Shown here: positions 1 to 6,282 of the stretch, piece after piece | How positions within the stretch are numbered: the first letter of the stretch is position 1 | Layout of the letters: every line of letters begins with the position of its first letter | From: DASPXY01 sp038227745 | Lineage (GTDB): Bacteria; Planctomycetota; Planctomycetia; Gemmatales; Gemmataceae | Direction: 5' to 3' | Assembly (NCBI GenBank): GCA_038227745.1 | Contig: JBBRPS010000310.1 | Location: 1-11,164, forward strand | Length of the DNA: 11,164 bases | The notes under the pieces: generated by a model | What the model saw: only the letters and a program-made list of their open reading frames with translations | What the model was told of the DNA's origin: nothing | Database searches by the model: none | Position numbers and translations under genes: made by a program

Positions 1-1
1 C

Positions 2-316
2 GCGGCGGCGCACAACGAGCACCCGTTCACGCGCAGCTACCCCGCCGCGTTCGCGCCGCCGCTGATCTCGGTGGACAAGCAACTGTTCGACGACCCGCTG
101 CGGTTCGCGTACCGGCTGCACGACCAGGTCGAGTTCGAGGCGCACGGCCGGGCCTATCTCGGGCCGTTCGCCGCCGAGCCGGCGACGAGCTGGGCGGCGC
201 CCCACCTGGCCGGCATCACGGCGCGGCTGCTGTCGCTGCGGCCGACGTTGAAGCCTTTCGAGGTGAAGACACTCCTTTACTGGCTGTTTCAGGCGATGGA
301 AAGGGGCTCGTCTTAG
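2..316 (+). CDS. Subtilisin-like (S8) serine peptidase, C-terminal part only
   Basis: This is the last 104 codons of a gene that begins before the window; the frame is open from base 2 and ends at TAG 314-316. Near the end is ATSWAAPHLAGITA, which matches the subtilase nucleophile region (usually GTSxAAPHVAG). The serine codon is 188-190. It is followed by a helix and a segment, LLSLRPTLKPFEVKTLLYWL, that fits the helices closing the S8 domain. The Asp and His of the triad would lie upstream, outside the window. The residue normally Gly before Thr-Ser is Ala here. No extra C-terminal domain follows the catalytic domain. A GTG at 71-73 is internal to the frame and is not a likely start. The next gene converges on it after 48 bases. 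The S8 assignment is secure for the motif; substrate and location are unknown. Confidence 0.85.
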   Translation, partial: AAAHNEHPFTRSYPAAFAPPLISVDKQLFDDPLRFAYRLHDQVEFEAHGRAYLGPFAAEPATSWAAPHLAGITARLLSLRPTLKPFEVKTLLYWLFQAMERGSS

Positions 317-320
317 TCAA

Positions 321-371
321 AGCGCGCTCGCGCTTCGGGCTTGTGTCCTTGTGTCCCGGAGTCCTTACTCC
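321..371. terminator. Possible weak terminator region between convergent genes
   Basis: The short gap between the S8 gene (stop at 316) and the convergent gene ending at 365 holds two small inverted repeats. AGCGC/GCGCT lies at 321-334 with a four-base loop, and GGAGT/ACTCC lies at 358-371 with loop CCTT, overlapping the minus-strand stop codon. Between them, TTGTGTCC occurs twice in tandem. There is no clear T tract on either strand, so a terminator role is only suggested by position. Confidence 0.25.
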
Positions 372-979
372 TGCCCCGTCACCGGGAACGCGGCCCGATG
401 GCGGCCCAGCACGTTCACCACGAGGGCCCCCCGACTGTTCCCCACCGCGCGCGCCTGCACGTCCAGCGGCCAGTCGCTGTTCTCCTCCGCCTCCACCAGC
501 TCCGTCACCAGGGCGGGCGTCTTGCCGCCGGTGTAGACCAGCAACACCAGGCGGCCCGCCACCCGCGCCGCGGCCAACGGCAGCACCGTCACGCTCACCT
601 CCTTCCCCCGGATGGTGACTTCGACGGTGCGGTGTTCCCCCGCCGCCACCGCCTGCTCGGCCACGATCGGGGTGACCTTGTGAACGAACAGGACCCCGAG
701 CGGTACGACCTCCCTGTCCAGCTTCTTCAGCAGGTCCGCGGTCAACCGGGCGTCCGGCACGACGAGGGCGACGACCTTGCCGGCGCTGAGTCCGGTGGCG
801 CGTTTGCTGTCCAGCTCCAGCTTGAGGGGCAGGTCGGCCAGTTTGGCGAACGCCTCGATGAGTGGCCCAATGACCTCCTTGACCTTGTCCGCTTCGAGGC
901 GCTGCGGGTCGTCGGCGGCCGCCGTCGTGGCCCAGGACAGGCAACCGCACAGGGCGGCGATGAGTAAACGACCGCTCAC
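365..979 (-). CDS. Small exported protein of unknown function
   Basis: The product is 204 aa if started at GTG 977-979, which has the strong ribosome site GGAGGAG at 985-991, five bases upstream. An in-frame GTG at 1015 would overlap the stop of the upstream gene and place a polar stretch before the signal peptide, so it is less likely. Residues 1-22 form a Sec signal peptide: Arg4, a hydrophobic core LLIAALCGCL, and an AAA cleavage site before DD. The mature protein alternates charged helices (about 25-50) with valine-rich, strand-like segments such as KVVALVVPD and GRLVLLVYTGG. It has no membrane segment after the signal and no catalytic motif I recognise. It lies 32 bases after the S9 peptidase gene on the same strand and is probably co-transcribed. 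I do not recognise the family. It is likely periplasmic, and the function is unknown. Confidence 0.7.
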   Translation of the reverse strand: MSGRLLIAALCGCLSWATTAAADDPQRLEADKVKEVIGPLIEAFAKLADLPLKLELDSKRATGLSAGKVVALVVPDARLTADLLKKLDREVVPLGVLFVHKVTPIVAEQAVAAGEHRTVEVTIRGKEVSVTVLPLAAARVAGRLVLLVYTGGKTPALVTELVEAEENSDWPLDVQARAVGNSRGALVVNVLGRHRAAFPVTGQE

Positions 980-1011
980 GGCATCTCCTCCAGGGGGCGA
1001 CAGACTGTCTC

Positions 1012-2940
1012 TCACAGGTTCTCGATCGGCACCGGCTCCAGCGCCTCGGCCGGAGTGAAGCCGAAGATGCGCGCGTAGAAATAGAACTCGCCGTCGAGGG
1101 CGCGCTTGATGTTCTCCGCCCTGCGGAAGCCGTGCTGCTCGCCTTCAAATGGCACGTACGCCACCGGCAGCCCCTTGGCGCGCAGGGCCTCGACCATCCG
1201 CTCCGCCTGATTCGGCAGCACCACCTTGTCCTCCAGCCCCTGGAACAGGATCACCGGGCACGAGAGCCGCTCGGTGAAGTGGATCGGTGAGCGCTCGCGG
1301 TACAGGTCGCGCCGCTCCGGGTACGGCCCGATCAGCCGGTCCAGGTAACGCGACTCGAACTTGTGCGTCTCCTTGGCCAGCGCCTCCAGATCGCTGACGC
1401 CGTAGTAACTCGCCCCCGCCTTGAAGGCGTCGCGGAACGTCAGGGCGCACAGCGTCGTGTAGCCGCCGGCGCTGCCGCCCCGGATCGCCAGGCGACTGCC
1501 GTCCGCCGCGCCGCGCCCGACCAGGTGGCGGGCGCCGTTGACGCAATCATCCACATCCACGATCCCCCACTGCCCGTTCAGTCGCTCGCGGTAGGCCCGC
1601 CCGTAGCCCGTGCTGCCGCCGTAGTTCACATCCAGCACCGCGAAGCCTCGGCTCGTCCAGTACTGGATCTCCAGGCGGAAGCGCGCCGAGGTCGCGCCGG
1701 TCGGCCCGCCGTGGCCGATAACGAGCAGGGGCGGCCGTTCGCCCGGGGGCGCCGTGAAGTCGCGGTTGCGCGGCGCGTAGGAGAAGGCGTGGGCTGTCTG
1801 CTCTCCCGCCGTCGGGAACTCGATCGCCTGCGGGACGGACAGGTAGCCCGCATCGACCGGCACCGTGCTGGAGCGGCGCAGCACCTCCGCCCGCCGCGCC
1901 GCCAGGTCGAAGCGGACGACGGCCGCGGGTTCCGTCGCCGATGCGGCGCAGAAGACCGCATAGCCGGGGGCGGCCCGGACGCTCCAGACGTCGGTATAGG
2001 GCGTGTCGAGGTCGTCGAGGCGTCCGCTCGCCGTGTCGAGCAGCGCCAGCCGCCACATCCCCTGCCGCGTGTACGAACAGACGATGGTCCCGGCCGTGGC
2101 GAAGGCGAAGGTCGGGCTGCCGAGGAACCACAGCGGCCGGCCGAACTCCGCCTCCATCGGGCACAGCGGCTCGACGCGCCCGTCACGGTGGCGGTACAGG
2201 TTCCACCAGCCGGTGCGGTCCGAGACGAAGTAGAGGGTGCCGTCGGGCGACCACTCCGGCTGGAAGATGGACTCTTCGGGGCCGCCCGCGACGCGCTCGG
2301 GCTGGCCGACGGAGCCGTCCGCGTGGACCTCCGCGGTCCACAACTCGTTGCCGTCCCACGGCATGTTCGGGTGGTCCCACGCCAGCCAGGCGAGGTGCTT
2401 GCCGTCGAGGCTGAGGCGCGGGCTGGCGTAGAAGTTGTGGCTGGAGGCGAGCAGGCGGCCGGGGTCGCTGCCGTCGAGCGGCAGGCCGGCGACGGCGTTG
2501 CTCGGCTCGCGGCCGGCGGCGGTGTGGTCCTCCAGGACACAGACGAAGCGCCCGTCCGGCGCGATCTGGCCGTCGGCGTAGCGCGAGGCGTTCTCCGGCG
2601 TGATCGGCCGCGGCGCGCCGCCGCCGTCCTGGCGATAGAGGCGCTGGTCGGCGAAGTTCGCGAAGACGACGGTGCCGTCGCGCACGGCGAAGGCGCCGCC
2701 GCCGTACTCGTGGACGCATGTCCGGGCGTTGAACGGCGGCGGCGTGATGTCGCGCGCCTGGCCGTCGGGCGTGCGCCGGACAATGACATAGCGGCCGGCT
2801 TCGAGGGGGCGGCCCTCGACCCAGTAGATGTCATCGCCGTCGAGCGCGACCTGGTCCAGGCTCACGGTGCCGGAGACGATGAGGTCGGAGGTGATCGGCG
2901 ATTTCCAGGAACCGTACGGCGCGACGGTCGGTGCGGCCAT
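1012..2940 (-). CDS. S9 family peptidase (prolyl oligopeptidase / acylaminoacyl-peptidase type)
   Basis: This 642-aa serine peptidase most likely cleaves short peptides in the cytoplasm, since no signal peptide is visible. The N-terminal ~400 residues form a beta-propeller with TolB/PD40-like repeats, such as IAPDGRFVCVLEDH, LSLDGKHLAWLAWD and FQPEWSPDGTLYFVSDR. The C-terminal alpha/beta-hydrolase domain carries HGGP (410-413, oxyanion region), YGGSTGYG (440-447), the nucleophile motif GGSAGG with Ser490, Asp571 in GLEDKVV and His603 in GEQHGF. The complete triad in the expected order and spacing supports an active enzyme. The start at ATG 2938-2940 is chosen because GAGGG lies eight bases upstream. 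The frame stays open to 3303, but that extension is low-complexity, has no domain character and would overlap the divergent gene at 3119. The length is usual for acylaminoacyl-peptidase-like members. The small exported protein gene follows on the same strand. Confidence 0.95.
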   Translation of the reverse strand: MAAPTVAPYGSWKSPITSDLIVSGTVSLDQVALDGDDIYWVEGRPLEAGRYVIVRRTPDGQARDITPPPFNARTCVHEYGGGAFAVRDGTVVFANFADQRLYRQDGGGAPRPITPENASRYADGQIAPDGRFVCVLEDHTAAGREPSNAVAGLPLDGSDPGRLLASSHNFYASPRLSLDGKHLAWLAWDHPNMPWDGNELWTAEVHADGSVGQPERVAGGPEESIFQPEWSPDGTLYFVSDRTGWWNLYRHRDGRVEPLCPMEAEFGRPLWFLGSPTFAFATAGTIVCSYTRQGMWRLALLDTASGRLDDLDTPYTDVWSVRAAPGYAVFCAASATEPAAVVRFDLAARRAEVLRRSSTVPVDAGYLSVPQAIEFPTAGEQTAHAFSYAPRNRDFTAPPGERPPLLVIGHGGPTGATSARFRLEIQYWTSRGFAVLDVNYGGSTGYGRAYRERLNGQWGIVDVDDCVNGARHLVGRGAADGSRLAIRGGSAGGYTTLCALTFRDAFKAGASYYGVSDLEALAKETHKFESRYLDRLIGPYPERRDLYRERSPIHFTERLSCPVILFQGLEDKVVLPNQAERMVEALRAKGLPVAYVPFEGEQHGFRRAENIKRALDGEFYFYARIFGFTPAEALEPVPIENL

Positions 2941-3118
2941 GTCATGGACCCTCGTGAGGCGCCTCGGATCGCGGGCGGGCAGAGGCCCGGCCGTGCGTCC
3001 TTGTAATGTACACGCCCGCGGGGCCGATGGGCACGACAGATTTGCCTTCTCAACCTCTTGACACCGTACTATCCTGAACATCTCAAGCCACGCCCCCCCC
3101 ACCAACGCAAGGAAGACC
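2941..3118. promoter_or_regulatory. Divergent intergenic region with a possible -35 box
   Basis: These 178 bases separate the divergent S9 peptidase and ChaN-fusion genes, so promoters for both should lie here. On the plus strand there is a consensus -35 box, TTGACA, at 3058-3063, but 16-18 bases on only poor -10 candidates are found (around 3080-3086). TACTAT at 3067-3072 looks more like a -10 but has only TTGCCT 19 bases before it. On the minus strand, TACATT (complement of 3004-3009) is a possible -10 with no good -35. Neither promoter is assigned with confidence. Confidence 0.3.
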
Positions 3119-4903
3119 ATGATAACGAGTGCCGTCCTCCTCCTTACCGTTCTCGGCCTGTGCGGCGACGCCGGGGCCGCGCCGCAGAAGGAACTCGATG
3201 CGCGCCTCCGCCAGCTCGAAAAAGAGATCGAGACGGTGCGCGGACTGAAGTTCAAGGCCCCCGTGGCTGCGGCGGTCATCCCCCGGCCCGCCGGCGCGGA
3301 CAAGAGCGTGCAGGGCTTCTACGACCTCAAGGCGAAGAAACTCTTCCTCTACGCCGACGTCAAGGGCTCCTACCGGCGCGGCGTGCTGATCCACGAGATG
3401 GTCCACGCCCTGCAGGACCAGCACTTCGGCCTGAAGACCCTGCACCAGACGGCCTTCGACCAGGACGCCGACCTGGCGCGGGCGGCGCTGATCGAGGGCG
3501 ACGCGACCTACACCATGATCGAGGTGCTGAAGAAGGAGCAGCCGCGCGTCGCCGAAATGCTCAAAAGCCCTCTGGAAAAGGCGAAGCACCTGCAGAACGC
3601 CTTCCTCTACGCCCAGGGCGCCCGCTACGTGCAGGCGCTGAAGGAGCGCGGCGGCTGGGCGGCCGTCAACGCCGCCTACCGCTTCCCGCCGCGCAGCACC
3701 GCGAGCATTCTGCACCCCGGCGGCGTCGCTACGGTCAACCTCGGCCCGGGCAAGACGCACGGCGAGCTGGGCCTTATCCGGCTGCTCATGAGCCACCCGA
3801 GGACGGCGGACCAGTCGGTAGCGGCGGCGGCCGGCTGGAAGGGCGACCGTGCCGTCGAGGACGGCAAGAACCGATGGTGGCTGATCGCCTTCGGGACGAC
3901 GGAACAGGCGGGCCGCTTCCAGGCGGCGCTGGCGGCGCTGCGCCAGGCGCAGAACCCGGAGTTCAAGAGCGCGCCGTCCGGCCGCGGGGGCGCCAGCCTC
4001 TGGCACGGGCCGAAGGGCGAGGTGCTGGCGGTGCTGGCGCGCGGCGAGCGCGTGCTGGCCCTGGAAGCCGCGGACACGAAGGCGTACCGGACCCTGCTCG
4101 ACCGCATTGACGGCCCCCTGTCACTCAGTGTCTATTCGCGCAAGGACAAACGGCCGATCGCGTTCGGCGAGATGGTGGAGCGGCTGCTGGCGGCAGACCT
4201 GGTCTGCGTCGGCGAGACGCACGACAGCGAGCTGCACCACCGTGTCCAACTCCAGGTCGTCAAGGCCCTCTTCGCGCAGGACGAGCGCCTGGGCGTCGGG
4301 CTGGAGATGTTCCAGCGGCCGTTCCAGGCGCCGCTCGACCGCTACCTGCGCGGCGAGGTCGGCGAGGAGGAGCTCCTCAAGGCGACGGAGTACCAGAAAC
4401 GCTGGGGCTACGACTGGTCGCTGTACCGGCCGATCGCGGACTTCTGCCGCAAGAACGGCGTGCCGCTGGCGGCGCTGAACGCCCCGCGCGAGCTGACTTC
4501 GCGGGTCTCGAAAGTCGGCTACGCCGGCCTGAACGAGGAGGAGAAGAAGCAGCTCGGCCCGGTCGATTTCCACGTCAAGGAGCACCGCGCCCACTGGTAC
4601 GACCTGCTGGCGAAGATGCACGGCAAGAAGGCGACCGCCGAGCAGAAGGAGCGGTCCTACCAGGTCATGACGGTGTGGGACGAGTTCATGGCGGACAGTG
4701 CGGCGCGGTTCCAGCAGGAGCGCGGGGTGCGGCGGCTGGTGGTGCTGGCGGGCAGTGGCCACGTCGAGCGCGGCTTCGGCATTCCGCAGCGAGCGGTGAA
4801 GCGAACCGGCGGCAAGGTGCTGACCGTGGCCATCGACGTCGGCGGCGACCCCGCGAAGGCGGGGGCCGACGCGACGACGGACTTCGTCATCGTGGTGCGC
4901 TGA
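3119..4903 (+). CDS. Exported HExxH metallopeptidase-like domain fused to a ChaN/TIKI-like domain
   Basis: The product is 594 aa with two recognisable halves. Residues 1-20 look like a Sec signal peptide, with likely cleavage near DAGA-AP. Residues 25-45 are a charged helix. The N-terminal domain carries HEMVHALQDQHF (His92, Glu93, His96) and, 30 residues on, IEGDAT (Glu126). This is the two-histidine-plus-glutamate zinc pattern of gluzincin-like peptidases. After a linker, residues ~345-594 match the ChaN (haem-binding uptake, DUF399) / TIKI group: VGETHDS (Gly365, His368), GLEMFQRP (Glu396), WGYDWSLYRPI, LNAPRELTSRVS and AGSGHVERGFGIP (Gly545, His548). Two Gly-x-x-His motifs are typical of that superfamily, which includes putative metalloproteases and iron-uptake proteins. 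AGGA at 3110-3113 supports the start. The gene converges on 4977-5657 across a strong hairpin. Domain calls are sound; the combined role, perhaps periplasmic iron/haem or peptide handling, is inference. Confidence 0.92.
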   Translation: MITSAVLLLTVLGLCGDAGAAPQKELDARLRQLEKEIETVRGLKFKAPVAAAVIPRPAGADKSVQGFYDLKAKKLFLYADVKGSYRRGVLIHEMVHALQDQHFGLKTLHQTAFDQDADLARAALIEGDATYTMIEVLKKEQPRVAEMLKSPLEKAKHLQNAFLYAQGARYVQALKERGGWAAVNAAYRFPPRSTASILHPGGVATVNLGPGKTHGELGLIRLLMSHPRTADQSVAAAAGWKGDRAVEDGKNRWWLIAFGTTEQAGRFQAALAALRQAQNPEFKSAPSGRGGASLWHGPKGEVLAVLARGERVLALEAADTKAYRTLLDRIDGPLSLSVYSRKDKRPIAFGEMVERLLAADLVCVGETHDSELHHRVQLQVVKALFAQDERLGVGLEMFQRPFQAPLDRYLRGEVGEEELLKATEYQKRWGYDWSLYRPIADFCRKNGVPLAALNAPRELTSRVSKVGYAGLNEEEKKQLGPVDFHVKEHRAHWYDLLAKMHGKKATAEQKERSYQVMTVWDEFMADSAARFQQERGVRRLVVLAGSGHVERGFGIPQRAVKRTGGKVLTVAIDVGGDPAKAGADATTDFVIVVR

Positions 4904-4909
4904 GCGCCG

Positions 4910-4953
4910 GCCCCGGCAAGCCCACCCGGCGCGGCGGGTGGGCTTGCCGGGGC
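4910..4953. terminator. Perfect 19-bp hairpin between convergent genes, likely bidirectional terminator
   Basis: Bases 4910-4928 and 4935-4953 are exact reverse complements, 19 of 19, around a six-base loop (4929-4934). The stem is very GC-rich. It begins seven bases after the stop of the gene ending at 4903 and ends 23 bases before the stop of the convergent gene at 4977, so it could end transcription from both sides. There is no T tract on either strand, so it is not a classical intrinsic terminator. It could instead be a member of a dispersed palindrome family. Confidence 0.7.
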
Positions 4954-4976
4954 TGTGGGCGACACGCGCTTTCGGG

Positions 4977-5657
4977 TCACGGGTGCTCGGGGTAGTCGCA
5001 CGGCGGCTTCGGGGCCAGCAGCCGGCGTTCGCCGAGGTCTGGGCCCGGGATCGACAGGGCGGACGGCCGCTTCTGCATCTCGGTGCGGTACTCCAGCAGC
5101 AGGGTCGTGCGCGGCACGATTTCCTCGACCTCCTTCAGGTAGGGCACCTGGACGACCACGGTCCGCGTCACGGGCACGGCGTAGAACTCCGTCTGCTTCT
5201 GTAGCTTCGTGCAGGGGACCGGCTGCATGACGGTGGAGCAATGGCCGGTGTGCGGGTCGGTCACCGTGCAGGGCTCCAGCTTCATGTAGGGCACCTCGCG
5301 CACGACCTCGCGCGGCTTCATCACGATGTCGGTCACCGTGCGCTTCACCGGGCGGTAGGCGACCTCCAGCGTCGAGTGCTTCTCCGGCACGACGACCTCA
5401 CGCGGCGTCAATACCTGCACGGGCACCTCGCGCTCCATCCACAGGATCTTGACCGACGGGGACGAGTGCTCACAGCCCGGCGCGGCGTGGGGCAGTCCCT
5501 CCAGCAGCGGCGGCAGGACCCCTTCGGGCGGCGGGAGCTTCTCTCCGATGCGCGGCCCCTTCTCCTGCGGCGACGGGACCAACTCCTGGGCCCCGCCGGC
5601 GCCGGCGGCCCACGCCAGCACCCCAACCGTCAACAGCGATACGACCGTTCTTTTCAT
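4977..5657 (-). CDS. Secreted protein with VPY/VPV repeats, resembling planctomycete YTV-type proteins
   Basis: The product is 226 aa from ATG 5655-5657, with AGGA seven bases upstream (AAAGGAAA, complement of 5663-5670). The frame is open further upstream to 5780, but that part has no signal character. Residues 1-23 are a clear signal peptide (MKRTVVSLLTVGVLAWAAGAGGA, cleaved before QE; shown as 23 only to mark the core LLTVGVLAWAAGAG). Residues 24-60 are proline-rich. From about 75 to 195 there are loose repeats of 20-35 residues alternating strand-forming valines with REVPV, REVVREVPY, PVTRTVVVQVPY and EEIVPRTT. This recalls the YTV-type repeats of planctomycete surface proteins, although a true match is not certain. 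Cysteines are at 62, 130, 140, 149 and 220. It has no membrane anchor and no catalytic motif. A cell-surface or matrix role is inferred only from this architecture. Confidence 0.75.
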   Translation of the reverse strand: MKRTVVSLLTVGVLAWAAGAGGAQELVPSPQEKGPRIGEKLPPPEGVLPPLLEGLPHAAPGCEHSSPSVKILWMEREVPVQVLTPREVVVPEKHSTLEVAYRPVKRTVTDIVMKPREVVREVPYMKLEPCTVTDPHTGHCSTVMQPVPCTKLQKQTEFYAVPVTRTVVVQVPYLKEVEEIVPRTTLLLEYRTEMQKRPSALSIPGPDLGERRLLAPKPPCDYPEHP

Positions 5658-5974
5658 CAGGGTTTCCTTTCCCATTCCTTCTGTGGCCCGAGGGACCGCC
5701 CCGGGTGTCCTGGCGAGGCCCCTGTCGCGTCCGTGCCACGGGGCCGCGCTGTTGCCGGCACGTCGCGGGCAATCCGGCATCCCTCTCTAACCATTCGATT
5801 CGCAACGACCCCTTCGATGAGCTCCACCGGCCCGAAATGTCGCCCTCTCCTCCGGCGCCGCCGTACCCCGCCGGCGCTGGCGCTGCCCCCGGAACAACCC
5901 GCAGCCCCCGCACCAGCGTGCTGAGGCGAGTTCACTCCCCCGCGACCTCGACCTCCTCAGCGCCGCATTTCTGT
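5658..5974. other. Intergenic region with no recognised gene
   Basis: These 317 bases lie between the start of the minus-strand repeat-protein gene and the plus-strand efflux promoter. The promoter of the minus-strand gene should be here, but I see no convincing -35/-10 pair on that strand. Reading frames in the stretch are arginine- and proline-rich and give no protein-like sequence. A TetR-type repressor gene would be expected near the efflux operator, but none is present here on either strand. Confidence 0.6.
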
Positions 5975-6002
5975 TTGACAAAACCCCGTGCTTTGCTACA
6001 TT
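5975..6002 (+). promoter_or_regulatory. Sigma70-type promoter of the RND efflux operon
   Basis: A consensus -35 box TTGACA (5975-5980) is followed after 16 bases by the -10 box TACATT (5997-6002). TG at 5994-5995, one base before the -10, gives an extended -10 element. The segment is markedly more AT-rich than its surroundings. Transcription would begin near 6008-6010, inside the palindromic operator. It is the best promoter match in the window and points toward the efflux genes. Confidence 0.75.
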
Positions 6003-6006
6003 AAAT

Positions 6007-6022
6007 GACTGACTAGTCAGTC
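6007..6022. promoter_or_regulatory. Perfect 16-bp palindromic operator (TetR/AcrR-type)
   Basis: GACTGACTAGTCAGTC is its own reverse complement over all 16 bases. It begins four bases after the -10 box and covers the predicted transcription start, the classic position for a repressor. Palindromes of this length and composition are typical sites for TetR-family dimers, and RND efflux operons are often under such repressors. The repressor family is inferred from site type and context; no regulator gene is in the window. Confidence 0.7.
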
Positions 6023-6282
6023 CGCCCGGTCGGAAGTGCTGCTGGGGACATGGCCTCACGATTCGGGACGATCGGTCACCGCGGGAGGAGCCATCCGGAT
6101 GCTACCGAGGGATACATCACCCAGGCCTGTCTCCGCACGCCTGCCCTGCCTGCGACCCGTTCTTCCCTCCTGATTGCCCGCTGCCGACGTCCCTGAACCC
6201 GCCTGACCAGCCGCCGCCTTCACCGCCGAGAGCGCAACGTGTACCCGCGCTGACTGACCTCCACCGATCCCGGAGCACCACG
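6023..6282 (+). other. Long untranslated leader of the efflux operon, with two small reading frames
   Basis: About 270 bases separate the predicted transcription start from the first efflux gene. Two short frames might be translated. One is ATG 6099-6101 to TGA 6171-6173 (24 aa, six prolines), with the strong ribosome site GGGAGGAG (6083-6090) eight bases upstream. The other is ATG 6050-6052 to TGA 6194-6196 (48 aa), with only a weak site. Neither resembles a known protein or the N-terminus of a TetR repressor. The half-site TGACTGAC of the operator recurs at 6251-6258. I see no recognised riboswitch. Confidence 0.35.

Noticed and set aside
216..1148. Minus-strand frame (310 aa) across the S8 end and the small exported gene
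   Set aside because: It overlaps three better-supported genes and encodes low-complexity Gly/Arg/Pro sequence.
1363..3006. Long plus-strand frame (547 aa) opposite the S9 peptidase
   Set aside because: It is antisense to a gene with a complete catalytic triad and propeller repeats. Its product is Arg/Ala/Gly-rich with no domain, as expected from GC-rich shadow frames.
2941..3303. N-terminal extension of the S9 peptidase by 121 residues
   Set aside because: It would overlap the divergent ChaN-fusion gene by about 185 bases. The residues are Arg/Ser/Ala-rich, and the ATG at 2940 has a good ribosome site.
6050..6196. 48-codon frame after the operator, considered as a remnant of a TetR repressor gene
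   Set aside because: It has no helix-turn-helix character and none of the usual TetR N-terminal pattern, and its ribosome site is weak.
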